NCBI GenBank assembly: GCA_023055425.1
Contig: JALGPY010000034.1
Span: forward strand, 434,001-498,000
Reading direction: 5' to 3'
DNA length: 64,000 bases
DNA from: Linanthus parryae
Taxonomy: Eukaryota > Streptophyta > Magnoliopsida > Ericales > Polemoniaceae
Shown here piece after piece: positions 34,256 through 45,848 of this stretch (its first letter is position 1; every line of letters starts with the position of its first letter). The notes below the pieces were generated by a model that searched no databases, was not told the origin of the DNA, and saw nothing but the letters and a program-made list of their open reading frames with translations. The position numbers and the translations under genes were made by a program.

Positions 34256-36846
34256 GATTTTCTTGAATAAGTAACTAACATGTTTTCATCCTAAAACTCA
34301 TGATAATCAACCGTTTCAGATGATTTTTAATTGCTAGAAATTGGATGAACCGAACCTCTATGTATAATTTCAGGTGAGTATGTCCAAGAAAGTGAATCTG
34401 GTTTTCCTTTTTTCCCCCTCAGAAGCTAATCCTTCCTTTCTATTCCTTCTTTCTTGTCTGCATTATTCATCCGCTGAGCATGTTCTTAACAATTTCAGTT
34501 ACCTGTTTGGCTTGTTTCCTATGTCCCTGGTATCATGTCTGTTTAAGAACACCATGTCGGAGACCAAGTTCAATGCAACACCATAGAAGACTAATCAGAA
34601 GAAAGAGAGTTTTCTAAAACTTTGTTGTTTAGTTTACTCTGCTAGTACGCTATTATACATAAAGGAATATACGTAGGATATACGTAGGATACAGAGATGT
34701 TACAGGTGCTACGCCAGGGTACTTACTTGAACAAAATTTAACTACCATCTATAATACTCCCCCTCGCTAGGGCACAACCAGTAGCTACAAACCAAAAAAT
34801 TGGCGGATCCCTACACCGGAAAAGCGCAGACATGTACAATATCCACATTCCATATCATGAACTGGATTCGAACCACCAATGCACATGCTTTGCCAGTGCA
34901 ATTGTTTATAACACTTGTCTTTTCACTCCACTATTTCTCTACTTCTGCACAGTCAAAAACCCCGCCGTTCCCACACTGAAAAAGAGTTCTCCAAATGCAC
35001 CCACCTTACCTGTTCCCTCAATCCGATTGCTCCTTGTCATTCGGTTCAAATCCTTTGATGTAATCTCACACTGCTGGATTTGTCCCACTGCAATCCCGAA
35101 AGAGCCACACTTCTATACTTCTCAAACTCATTACAGTATGCATTTTCATCAATCCCCAATCCTTCATACCCTGCCTCCAAGTAAGCTGTACAATAGGCCC
35201 CCTTCCATGTCACAATCTGCCGCGTACCACGAGTCTCAATCCCTGTTGTATAATCTCCGAATGAAGAATCTCTAATATTTCTCTATAATTAAAAATTTTA
35301 TTTCCACCACCAAAGGAAGAAGCTCTGACGTTAAGCTTCAGTACTCGTCTTATATGATTTAATCGTATGGCTAACCCAGTGACACATACAATTCACCCAC
35401 CAACCGTGAAGTAAAACCAACCAACAGTATGATAAAAAAGAGCCCTTTAAATAAGATGAAGGTAAGTTGTTGTTGCAAGATCCGATTCTTATGTGCTTCG
35501 TCTTCCCCTTTAAATGGTGAATAGCAGCTTCTTAAGTGGATGGATATCAAGATGGTCTGTGTGAATTTAAAGAAAACGGCTGATCATAATATTTAATTCA
35601 AAAATAACATGATTCATCACAAAGAGAAGACAGTAGGATATAATAAGAAGGCAAAAACTTGAAGAAAAACATGCAACAATAACATACAGTCAAAAAAATT
35701 GAAGCTTTACATACAGGACAGTGAGCTCGGTAAGGGTTCCCACCAACCATTGGAACTGAGTCAACAATCCACGACAATCCAAATATTAGCCATTTCTAAA
35801 CCTGGAATGGAGGGTTTGTGGATTCAGTGATATTCATGTCTATGTGAATATAGATAATAGCGATTTAGACCATGGCAAAGTTAAATTGGTTGTAGTCTAT
35901 GGTTACCTAAAAATATGACTCCTGCAATTACATTAGACCCCATCTCATCAGCGAAATTCTCCAAACCACTCCACTTCATTTAAAACTGGCAGAACCATTA
36001 ACCATAAACCCTAGCCTAACACCGTCTGATCTATGGGGTATGGGAATGGAAAACTTTGTAACTGATTGCAATCATACTTGACCGGAAACAAAAATAAAAA
36101 TGAAAAACTTCACATGCTACAAAAAATCTGATCATTTGGCATCCTTTGTATGAAGTAACTGGTTGTAGAAAAGGATACAGAATGCATACGAAATAACTGA
36201 TTGAAGAAACCACATAAAACTACAAGCAGAAGGCGAACGCACCGAGGCTGGCTGCAACGTACTGAGTTACCACGATCCCTCACCCGACTGTGAAACAAAA
36301 ATCGTTTGGCAACTTCAATGATTCATGAAGTAACGAATTGGTAAACTGTGAGACTACAATCAGTTTCAAAACTCTCAGTTGAGGATTCAAGGTTTCGGGC
36401 GCTCTCCGACAATTGTCGTCTGTGAAAACTTTATAGGCCGAAACCAAAAGAAGTGAAGAGACGTGTCAATTGATGAGACTCTCTCCCTATTCACTTAATT
36501 CAGAAACAACCTGAAGAGACGTGTCTATTGGCTCTTCCTCTCTCTATTCAGTTAGATCAATTGTGAGGGTGTTTCAGTAATTATATCTCCTTATAATAGG
36601 GGTATTTTAGTAAGTTCAAAAAAGTTAGGAACACTTAAATGGTTAGGAACAAATGATGGTTAGGAACACTACAAACTTTTTAGTAGTAGAGATTTTTTCG
36701 TAGTGTTGTAGTGTAACTCTTATTCTACAAGACCATAAAAAATTATCGAAAAATTATGTCGTTTTGCGATCCAAATCACCAGGTCAAAGTGACCCAATTA
36801 CAGGTGAAAAAGTCAAATGGTGCAAAGCCGGTGGGACGGAGTGGTA

Positions 36847-36979
36847 TCAAGCTCACTCGACTGCGCATAGAAAAGCCTATGATGAAGCAAAAGAAGGGCT
36901 CGAGTGAAATGGATGACAGTGCGTCCTTGCTGGAATCAAATTTCAAGAATGATGAGATGTTGAAGATGCCCAGGGATTA
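36847..36979 (+). pseudogene. Decayed PPR relic 2, second part
   Basis: Continues the relic from 32258: TCAAGCTCACTCGACTGCGC, then GAGTGAAATGGATGACAGTG as in relics 1 and 4. It ends in GGGATTAACAAGTA, as relic 4 does. Confidence 0.65.
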
Positions 36980-38680
36980 ACAAGTACCATTTGTAAGTTT
37001 TATGTGCTGCTTTTATTACCAGGTGCTGATTATCTCAAAATTTTCTTAGAAAGGTAACGTGCTTTAATGAACAAGAAATGATAAAGAATTACAATGGTCA
37101 CGAGACATACCCCGATAAAGAGGTCTATTTGAAGGGAAGGTACAAATCGACCCTAGAATAAAGTGAATAAATTAAAATGGAAAAAACTGGCATAATAGTC
37201 CACAAGTAAAAAATAAGAATCGCGAATATATATAAATTTTGGGAGTAATAATGAAGGTGAGATTAGAACATTCATGAAACTTCAATAGTGAAGGTGAGAT
37301 TAGAACATTCATATATATAAAAAAGTGCCTCATGTCGATTTCTAAATGTGTTGCATACTCATTGTTGTTCTATAATTTACAGGCTAACAAATCTTGGAAA
37401 ATTTTTACCAAACGTTCAGGAAAATTTTGATAGATATACACTTCACTGAATATCACTAAATATTCACTGAACATTCTTGTTAGTCAATATATTTGATAGA
37501 TATACACTTCACTGAATATCACTAAAACTTTGTTACAGAACTTCTAGGAAAATTGGTTTGCTTATCTCTCTCGTCATCCCCAGGTGGGTATGCCCTTTTA
37601 AGCTGACATTCGTCTAATTGAGTACTGGTACATATAAGAAGGAGAGGCTAATGCGCACGTCAATTTGTTCTCTACTGCTACTAGTTCATGGACAGAAGAG
37701 AACAATATTTGTTTCCATTGCCGAATTCTAGGGAGTGGTTCTAATACTACTATTCATGGTTCTGTGTGTGTTAACAGGGACATGTGTTGGTGTGTATAGT
37801 CCTCCTTAATCAGGATTTGAGATTGGACGACACGTTTCTTCTCAGTTATGACATGATGGACAAGGTCTTTAAACGGATTGAGATGCCATTTCAGCCTGAT
37901 TACAGATCATCTCTTGCCATAATGGTTGGCACGCAGACTGGTTCAGGCAGTTTGGATGCTTACCTAGGTGGCTCATCCTTCTGAGTTCTAACTTCTAAGT
38001 ATGGATATGGTTTAGTATTAGGAGAAGTTATCTTGTGAATTTTAACTGTCTTGTGATAAAGGAACTTTTTATGGGTTTGGATGATGCTTTGAAACCTGGA
38101 TTTGTGCAACTGCTATTATCTCATCTAGTATTTCTGCCAAACAAAATGTACATGTATCTAGAACTACTGCATCTAAGAGCAAATAGCATGACACTTTGTT
38201 CTGACTCTCTCCTATACATATGCTTGCAACATAACCACTTTTACTATCATGATCAGTGGTGAATGGTGATGCATCCCATTAATGCTTGATTTTACTCAAA
38301 TTTCCCTTAGCATATATACCCCTTTCCATGTGCTCCGACAAAATGCTGGTGTCCAAAACTGTGATGACCACTTGACTTTATGAATGAAAAAATAAGGGTT
38401 AAACACACGAGTCCATGTCGCGTGGAGTTTGAATTTTACGTTCAGACAACACCGAATGAATCATTGGCTGATTCTCCAACAATTTTGTCGATCTCTAGAC
38501 AAATCCAGGACATTCTTCTAGGTGTAGATCATCTTGACAGATTCTAAGTCCAATTTGAGAGTCCACTGTGGTGTCATTTGTCAAAACCTTGCTAGCAATT
38601 TGGGTGATCGATGTGAACTATGCATGTTTTCTTTTGAGACAATGAGGAGACGTGAAGACTACGAACGAGCATGGCTAGAG
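36980..38680. other. Intergenic region with a possible F-box-associated relic
   Basis: About 37020-37130 and 37570-37900 match 54215-54330 and 54740-55110. At 37784-37905 the translation includes RLDDTFLLSYDMMDKVFKRI, which resembles the F-box-associated pattern (D-x-I-x-S-F-D-M-x-x-E-V-F). No F-box or full frame is present. The rest shows nothing recognisable. Confidence 0.4.
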
Positions 38681-38897
38681 CTAGGGGTGAGCAGAAACCC
38701 GCCCAACCCGCGCAACCCGACCGATCCGAGTCCAACTGATCGGAAACGGATAAAAAAATTGTTGTAATGATTGGGTGTGGGTTGATTTAACCCAGACCCA
38801 CCAAGAAGCGGGTGGGCGCGGGTACCAACTAGTTGAACCCGAAGGAACTCGAACCGACCCGAATTAATGTGAGAGCAGGTGGCTACTGGGTAGTGGG
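38681..38897. mobile_element. Possible decayed hAT-like sequence (ACCCGACCC-rich)
   Basis: Starts TAGGGGTGAGCAGAAACCCG and continues with repeated CCCGACC phrases, a composition often seen in plant hAT MITEs beginning TAGGGGTG. I see no matched end or target duplication. The next MITE (38898-39301) may be inserted in it. Confidence 0.3.
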
Positions 38898-39301
38898 TAG
38901 AGGTGCGATTTCGGTTCAACCGAACCGGAACCGAACCGGTTGTGGCCAAAATCGGTCGGTTTCGGTTCGGTTACACGGTTGAACTTGTGTTTCGGTTCGG
39001 TTGAACCAGAACCGGGGATTTTTGTTCGGCTGGAACCGAACCGGAACCGTGAACCGGAACCGGTTGGTTCACCGGTTCGGTTTCGGTTCGGTTATGAACC
39101 GGTCGGAAACGGTCACATTTCAAAAATCCGAACGTTATTGTTCGGTTTTCGGGTCGGTTCTGGGCCGGTTCCGGTTCCGGTTCCACCGGTTCCGGTCCCG
39201 GTTCCGGAATTGAGTGAAACCGAACCGTAACCGGAGATACCCCGGGTCCGGTTCGGTTCTACGGGTCTTCGGTTTGGTAGAGGTGCGAATTCGCACCTCT
39301 A
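38898..39301. mobile_element. hAT-type MITE, 404 bp, rich in CGGTTC repeats
   Basis: Flanked by an exact 8-bp duplication GTAGTGGG (38890-38897, 39302-39309). Ends TAGAGGTGCGA and TCGCACCTCTA are inverted repeats. The body is almost entirely CCGGTTCGGTT-like simple sequence in both orientations, able to fold on itself. The right end is a 24-base perfect palindrome (39278-39301), meaning an extra inverted copy of the terminus is present. Long ORFs here (for example 38940-39230) are low-complexity shadows. Confidence 0.85.
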
Positions 39302-39309
39302 GTAGTGGG

Positions 39310-40128
39310 TACTAATTAATTCGTACTAAACACAAACACCCCCACTACCCTATAGCCGCCTCTGTTTTGTTTCTGTACAGAGAACGAAGAGGGAGAGAGA
39401 AGAACAGGAAGGAGGAGGAGGAGGCTAACGCCGCGCCTCCAGTCGGGGTTCTCTCTCTCTCACCGATCGGAATTGATTCACTTCTTCTCCATCTCCGATT
39501 ACTATTCCCGATGACTTTTCCATCTTAGATCTGCTCTTCCATCACAATGGGTTTGCCTGTGGAGAAAATCACCGGATTTACCCGAAATCACCTGAAATTT
39601 ATCTGGCCCCGATGAACCCGAAATACTCGGGTTTGGTGGTTGTTCGATTAGGGGCTGGTTCGGATGAAGGAAAAATCGACATGTCGGGTGGTCAGGCAAA
39701 CGGGAATATCCCCGGGTCTGCCCTAGGTAGAGCAGCGGCAGAGCCATATATTATGAACAGTAATAGCCACATTCATTATGAAGTCGATAACAATGACACT
39801 ACACTACATAATAAAATAGTACCAGTGCTAAAAAAAATTAAAATTAGGAGCGATTGTGGCATTTGTAGAAACTTGGCCAAGTACCATTACTTGTACTTGG
39901 GTGACTCCACTCCGGCTAGGGTCTAGGTGTGTTTAGATCAACTAATGTTTGGACAATATCCTGGGAAGAATATGGGAGGACATTTTTTCAACACTCTCAG
40001 AGTTACCGACATGACGCTTCCAAATGCATTATCACAATTCACAATCGTGTGTCAAGTTGACACGGTGGGCCGGCCCATGCTAAGAAAAAAATAAAATTAG
40101 GAGCGATTGTGGCATTGTAGAAACTCAT
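39310..40128. other. Intergenic region carrying a short direct repeat
   Basis: GAGAG-rich sequence at 39370-39470 resembles a 5' untranslated region, but I cannot attach a gene to it. AGGAGCGATTGTGGCATT and neighbours occur at about 39846 and 40098. The first copy continues into TGGCCAAGTACCATTACTTG, as does the right flank of the next element (47384 onward). Confidence 0.45.
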
Positions 40129-40540
40129 TGTAATACCCCGTAAATTTAAAGGGCACAATAATAATTTAAAAGTCATATAAAGAATTCAATTGTGGAAAAA
40201 TATATAAATAAACAAATAAATGAAGTTCGTCAAATTTTAGCATTTTATAGATAAGAAGTTATCGGAGAATTTTAAACTATTAAGTTTGTATTCGGGGATA
40301 AATACGCGAGAGTTTATGTATTTATTTTTAGCATTTTTTTACCACGTGTACGACCAGCGCAAAATTTAGTGTGAGTGACACGTCCAATCACCCAACCATT
40401 TGGTGTGCCACCCACACCATAAACTTTCTTATGATTGTCTTCTACAACTCAACTTCTCCTTCGGTGATATTTTTCACCGCCACCACAATTGTCAAACCCA
40501 CCGCCACAATCATCATCATCATCTCCTACCTTTTGTCCCC

Positions 40541-40547
40541 TATAAAA
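40541..40547 (+). promoter_or_regulatory. TATA box of the 5' LTR
   Basis: CCCCTATAAAACCAACTCACC, a classic plant TATA context, about 410 bp into the LTR. Repeated in the 3' LTR at 45502-45508. Confidence 0.65.
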
Positions 40548-40857
40548 CCAACTCACCTCCTCCATCATTATGAGTTCATCATCATCTTCACCCTCATCCT
40601 TCTCCTTCTTCTCCACCACTGCCACCACGTCTCTCTCGGCAACAAAAGAGACCCACCACCTTCATCACCCTCATTCTCTAGCCTATGTTTTCCCTCACTT
40701 CCTGTCTCAATCTATTCTGTGTACAAACACCCAGCAACAGCAGTAGCATCCACCATCTCCATAGTCATCTTCTTCATCTACGGCGAAATCGCCGGCGAAA
40801 TCACCACAACCACCAACACCCCACTGCCTCCTATATCCCTCTTTGCTCTCCCTCTGT

Positions 40858-40858
40858 T

Positions 40859-40927
<69 letters not shown>
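40858..40927. repeat. CT/TC microsatellite in the 5' LTR
   Basis: An almost pure (TC)n run of about 70 bp. The 3' LTR has a shorter run (about 45 bp). It generates Leu-Ser and Glu-Arg repeat ORFs that are not genes. Confidence 0.9.
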
Positions 40928-40930
<3 letters not shown>

Positions 40931-41634
40931 AGTTGAAAACAGAGAGGAATAGCAGCAACAGCCGAGGCAGCAGGAGCCACCACCGCCGCTGCCGCCGTCG
41001 GAAAACAGAGAACCACCGGCACCCCAACAATTCTCTGCCCTCTGCTCGAATTCTCTCCCTCTCTGACTCACCCGCTTCCCTATCTAAAAGCAGAGGAAAT
41101 AACAGCAGCTGAAGCCACCGAAGCAACCCACTGCCGCCACCACCAACCTCCATATTTTCCGGCGACAATTTCGGCCCAACCAAACGGGAGTTACCCAGAC
41201 CTCTCCCCTTGTCTCTCTATCACCTAGAAGGTCCGACCAGCCTCTAGGAGGTCTTAGCCACGCTCAGAATCGACCGGAGAAGTCCCCGTCGTCCATAGCT
41301 TCCGGCGCCGTTTTCGACAACTTGACCCGTCGTGTTTCTTGGCCGTTTCTTACGATTCTTGGCCTAGGTAACGGATTCGTAAGCAACGACGACAAGTAGG
41401 ACGTTTTGACGCTACAGAATCGAGGTAAGTAAATATGCCTAGCCTAGCGTGCCTAGCTCCATTCGTGTCGTTACATGATTTTATTACTTGTCTCAAAATA
41501 TATTTTGTTCTATCAATGGTTTTACCCGAGATTTGGTTACATTTTGAAATGTTTGCTTTGAAACTGTCACACGAAGAATAATAACTCGTAAAGAACGTAA
41601 ATTGAAAATAGTTGTGCGGGAGAAGCTTATTATT

Positions 41635-41820
41635 GTCGGGTTGACTTCTGTCACTCGGCCTGTGATTATTATTGTCGAGTTGACTTCTGTCACTCGGCCT
41701 GTGATTATTATTGTCGAGTTGACTTCTGTCACTCGGCCTGTGATTGTTATTGTCGGGTTGACTTATGTCACTCGGCCTGTGATTATTATTGTGGTGCTGA
41801 CTTCGGTCACTCGGCCTGTG
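41635..41820 (+). repeat. 39-bp tandem repeat, about five copies
   Basis: The unit contains TTGACTTCTGTCACTCGGCC and ATTATTATTGTCGAG. Copies 4 and 5 are more diverged. The 3' LTR has the same five copies (about 46553-46738). Confidence 0.88.
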
Positions 41821-42334
41821 TATTTTAATCCGGTCGCAACCTGCCGGATCGCTCCATGTACTCACCTCTCTGACCGCAAGAAGTCTTAGGGGACTGTCGA
41901 CAGTTAAGGTCATGGTTGCTAGTGATGGTATAGTTGTTCCTTCCCCGTATCAACAAAGTTAAACATGGTTCTTCAAAGCGAGGACTTTTATGAATAGAAG
42001 GAAGGCAAGATTGGGATGCTATTCCCCGTTTCAAGGTTAAGAAGGAAGAATTGAAAGATTGTGCTTTAATTACTCTTTTCAGATTTATTTCTCTTACTAC
42101 TATTTTGAGAATAATTCATGCCTCATCATCTGTTTACGAGCTAGGGTATTTATTTACTCAACATTTCACAACTGACTTTAGAAACTGCGGTTCCGTTTTC
42201 TTTTCCACCGCAGGATTAGAGGAAGATGACTATAGTATGGACGGGTACGAGACTCACTGAGGAGGTCCTATTGCGACATATAAGATAGTTTGAATAATGT
42301 AAGCTTAATGTATAATAGAGGCGTACGAAGACTT

Positions 42335-42981
42335 GACAAGTACTGTAATGTTTAATAGTATGTAATATAAATGTTGGGATGTTGTGCTGTTGATTGTCCG
42401 CCGTTACTTTAAGCATCACCCTCCCGGTTCGCCCGAGCCGGATAAAGGGGGTTGTTGCAGGTGGTATCAGAGCAGTTCGTTCCAACACGGGATTAAAACC
42501 TGTAGGGTAATTTAAAATGAACTTAGGACAATATAATTAAAATTGGAAAAGCCGTTGGGATTATGGGTAGCTTAGCAATGGGCCTTGACTTTCCCGCCCA
42601 CCCTCATCCTGTCTCAAGAGGTGTTATGTGATCTGGTTTAATTTGAAGTGCATATTATTGATTGTGAATGGCTGTTATGTGACAAGTACTGTAATGTTTA
42701 ATAGTATGTAATATAAATGTTGGGATGTTGTGCTGTTGATTGTCCGCCGTTACTTTAAGCATCACCCTCCCGGTTCGCCCGAGCCGGATAAAGGGGGTTG
42801 TTGTAGGTGGTATCAGAGCAGTTCGTTCCAACACGGGATTAAAACCTGTAGGGTAATTTAAAATGAACTTAGGACAATATAATTAAAATTGGAAAAGCCG
42901 TTGGGATTATGGGTAGCTTAGCAATGGGCCTTGACTTTCCCGCCCACCCTCATCCTGTCTCAAGAGGTGTTATGTGATCTG
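42335..42981 (+). repeat. Direct duplication of LTR end, primer site and leader (about 301 bp, offset 346)
   Basis: The stretch 42335-42635, covering the last 125 bp of the LTR, the primer-binding site and the start of the leader, recurs at 42681-42981 with very few differences. Primer-binding sites (TGGTATCAGAGC) are at 42462-42473 and 42808-42819. GTTATGTGA lies at both joins and may have been the microhomology used. Confidence 0.88.
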
Positions 42982-43269
42982 TTAACCTCATGATGAGAAG
43001 AAGGATGGAAATAGATTTGACTCGTACTCTATGTACTATCCTATGTGTGGATATGAGTTATGATATTTTATTTGAAGACATGAATTATATGTGCTATACT
43101 GTGAAAGTGTTATATGATGCATGTTGTATGTGATAATTTTGTTGGATATATCACTAATTGTGAAATTACGAAAAAGTTGTTATGACTTTTGCGACCATAA
43201 CCAAGGATACCATAGGATGTGACTGATAGACCGTCACGATATCACTTTAGGAAATCCTAACAGGAAGAG

Positions 43270-44265
43270 ATGTCTGAGAACATTACCATGGAGCAATTCT
43301 TTGCACAAATGACCCAGACGATGAACTACGGTGGTCAGGCAAGAACTAATTGGGCCAAAGAAGTGGCAGAAATGAAGCCAAAGGAATTCACAGGAAAAGA
43401 AGATCCTGTTGAATTGGAAGATTGGATCATGGAAATGGACAAGATCCTTGAGACAGTAGACTGCCCGGATGAGCGGAAAGTCACTTGTGCGGTCTTTTAT
43501 TTGAAAAGTGAAGCGAATCTTTGGTGGAGGAGCGCCCGAGAAACCCTGCTAGCCGATCCCAACTTCAAGTGGGAAGCCCTTCAAACTGCGCTCAGAACTC
43601 GCTTCTACCCTCATAATGTCAAAAGGAGCAAGGAACTAGAATTCCAGAATCTACAACAAGGAAATGACTCTGTGACCGAATACTTTCGAAAGTTTACGGA
43701 GTTGACACGATTTGTAGGCAATATGGTACCAGATGAAGATTCCAAGATTTCCAAATTCATCGCTGGACTTCACGAAAGGCTACAGGAGACTTTGCTAAGC
43801 AGAACTTATTCTACTCTCCACGAGGCCTACGACAGAGCTGCTGACATCTGGCGAGTCCGTGTCGTCCAGGATGAGAAACGCAAGAAACGCAAGTTAGAAG
43901 AGGTAGAAGGAAGTAACGGCAATTCTGCAAAGGGGAATCAGAGGTTTAAACCTATCAATGAAGGAGGTAACCAGGGAAAATATCGTGGCAACCAGCAGGA
44001 CCCTGGAGCTCAGCCAGTTCGTCGCTATATCTGTAAGAGGTGTCAACAAAACCATCCCGGAGTTGATTGCACGGGAAATCCGGTTAACTGCAATAATTGT
44101 GGTAGGAGAGGACATCGAGCATACGAATGTCGATCTCCATCACCTTGGAACCAGCTGGAAGGTCAAGGCAGGAACTACCGGAGACAACCACAGGAAGACT
44201 ATCAAGGTAATCGTCAGCAGAACGGGAACAACTTTGGGCGCAACCAACAGTTTGGGAATCAATAG
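43270..44265 (+). CDS. Gag protein of the TR-GAG element, 331 aa
   Basis: A Ty3/Gypsy Gag. The capsid-type retrotransposon Gag domain spans about residues 40-200 (WWRSARE, FYPHNVKRSKELEF, then QGNDSVTEY). A first Cys cluster (CKRCQQNHPGVDC, about 255) and a CCHC zinc knuckle (CNNCGRRGHRAYEC, 274-287) follow, for RNA binding and packaging. A TAG at 44263-44265 ends the frame. The same phase continues open to the TAA at 44515 and still reads the conserved linker TEAEAAHGIATGTFL found just before the protease of such elements. The original product was therefore longer and pol followed it. Confidence 0.85.
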   Translation: MSENITMEQFFAQMTQTMNYGGQARTNWAKEVAEMKPKEFTGKEDPVELEDWIMEMDKILETVDCPDERKVTCAVFYLKSEANLWWRSARETLLADPNFKWEALQTALRTRFYPHNVKRSKELEFQNLQQGNDSVTEYFRKFTELTRFVGNMVPDEDSKISKFIAGLHERLQETLLSRTYSTLHEAYDRAADIWRVRVVQDEKRKKRKLEEVEGSNGNSAKGNQRFKPINEGGNQGKYRGNQQDPGAQPVRRYICKRCQQNHPGVDCTGNPVNCNNCGRRGHRAYECRSPSPWNQLEGQGRNYRRQPQEDYQGNRQQNGNNFGRNQQFGNQ

Positions 44266-45090
44266 AATGGTAATCGCAACAACCAAAACAATGGAGGCAA
44301 TGGATATGGGAGGCAGAAGAACCACAACGGAGGCAACGCAGGACAAAACGGAAGGCATCTTAGGATTAGGAATAATAATGTTGGATACGGGATAAACAAC
44401 AATGGAGGAGGAGCAGGAGGTCATAATGGAAATGTGGGAAGAATCGCTGTGCTGACAAGGACTGAAGCAGAAGCTGCTCATGGAATTGCTACGGGTACAT
44501 TCCTTACCTGTGAATAATCGGATTTCATACTATTTGAATATGATACATCTTATTCTTACATACCCTCTACCTCGAAGAAACAACCTATTCCATCAGATAC
44601 TGGGGGGTTAGTGTTTCCCGAAGATTGATTTGAGTAATGGGGACGCCGCTCTCTAGGGGGAGAGGATGCACCTCTTCGTTTAGTGCCATTACGCTTTAGT
44701 ACCCTTAAGACGTAGTTAACCTTGACCTCTAGTAACCAAATGAGACTACATGATTGCGACTTTACGTGATACAATACTTGTTTCACTGCACGCATTAGAT
44801 AGAAATTATTTGCTACCACTTGCTATGTGAAACTTCTTACTTGCTATATGATCGTAAATGTGATCATTAGTTGCTTAGTTGAAAGTTTTAGCCGCAAGGA
44901 TATTTGGCTGATTTTGGCTTCAAGGAGAAAGGTTTAGCATCATGAGTATTGGGTTGATTTTAGCTTCGAGGTAAAAGTTTTAGCCTCAAGAGTATTTGAC
45001 TAATTTTAGCTTTGAGGAAAAAGTCTTAGCATCAGAAGTATTGGACTGGTTTAAGCTTCGAGGACGTAGCGCTGTTTAAGGGGGAGAGAA
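44266..45090 (+). other. Remnant pol junction, tandem repeats and polypurine tract
   Basis: From 44266 to 44514 is the read-through end of Gag. After that no pol motif is found. About 44880-45060 holds three to four loose copies of a roughly 60-bp unit (TTTTAGCTTCGAGG core). TTAAGGGGGAGAGAA at 45076-45090 is the polypurine tract next to the 3' LTR. Confidence 0.7.
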
Positions 45091-45805
45091 TGTAATACCC
45101 CGTAAATTTACAAGGGCACAATAGTAATTTAAAAGCCATATAAAGAATTCAATTGTGGAAAAATATATAAATAAACCAATAAATGAAGTTCGTCAAATTT
45201 TAGCATTTTATAGATAAGAAATTATCGGAGAATTTTAAACTATTAAGTTTGTATTCGGGGATAAATACGCGAGAGTTTATTTATTTCTTTTAGCATTTTT
45301 TACCACGTGTACGACCAACGCAAAATTTAGTGTGAGTGACACGCCCAATCACCCAACCATTTGGTGTGCCACCCACACCATAAACTTTCTTATGATTGTC
45401 TTCTACAACTCAACTTCTCCTTTGGTGATATTTTTCACCGCCACCACAATTGTCAAACTCACCGCCACAATCATCATCATCATCTCCTACCTTTTGTCCC
45501 CTATAAAACCAACTCACCTCCTCCATCATTATGAGTTCATCATCATCTTCACCCTCATCCTTCTCCTTCTTCTCCACCACTGCCACCACGTCTCTCTCGG
45601 CAACAAGAAGACCCACCACCTTCATCACCCTCATTCTCTAGCCTCTGTTTTCCCTCACTTTCTGTCTCGATCTATTCTGTGTACAAACACCCAGCAGCAG
45701 CAGTAGCATCCACCATCTCCATAGTCATCTTCTTCATCTACGGCGAAATCACCACAACCACCAAAACCCCACTGCCTCCTATATCCCTCTTTTCTCTCCC
45801 TCTGT

Positions 45806-45848
<43 letters not shown>

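Larger units (their letters stand above)
32364..36693 (-). mobile_element. Non-autonomous Helitron, 4.33 kb
   Basis: On the minus strand it begins TCTCTACTACTAAAAAG after a host A (94 of 366xx) and ends CTAACTAG before a host T. The 3' end is preceded by a 17-base hairpin (32375-32391). The TC start, CTRR-type end, 3' hairpin and A|T target are Helitron hallmarks. I found no Rep/helicase motifs in either strand, so it would need enzymes in trans. A TATA-like CTATAAAG lies about 260 bases inside the 5' end. The interior has no recognised gene fragment. Short ORFs such as 32874-33239 are unsupported. Confidence 0.78.
32261..36844. mobile_element. Stowaway (Tc1/mariner) MITE, about 254 bp, enlarged by a nested Helitron
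   Basis: Ends CCACTCCGTCCCA and TGGGACGGAGTGG are perfect inverted repeats, flanked by TA on both sides (32259-32260, 36845-36846). They fit the Stowaway consensus CTCCGTCCC. The similarity of the ends extends for about 100 bp (GGGTCACTTTGACC near both ends). Removing the Helitron leaves 254 bp, a usual Stowaway size. The insertion splits a PPR relic that is uninterrupted in the sister units (51216-51480, 53799-54179). Confidence 0.88.
40129..42459 (+). repeat. 5' LTR of the gag-only Gypsy element (2331 bp)
   Basis: TG...CA termini. Contains TATAAAA at 40541-40547, a CT microsatellite, and a five-copy 39-bp repeat. It is 43 bp longer than the 3' LTR, mostly in the CT tract (40858-40927 against about 45805-45847) and a short GAAATCGCCGGC duplication near 40785. 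Long ORFs in it (for example 40371-40952) come from simple sequence. Confidence 0.88.

Noticed and set aside
38940..39230. 96-codon ORF rich in Pro, Val, Gly and Arg
   Set aside because: Lies wholly within the CGGTTC-repeat MITE; open frames occur on both strands.
40371..41183. ORFs rich in Ser-Leu or Arg-Glu repeats in the 5' LTR (and at 45655-46101)
   Set aside because: Products of the CT/GA microsatellite and CCACC-rich sequence; not conserved between the two LTRs.
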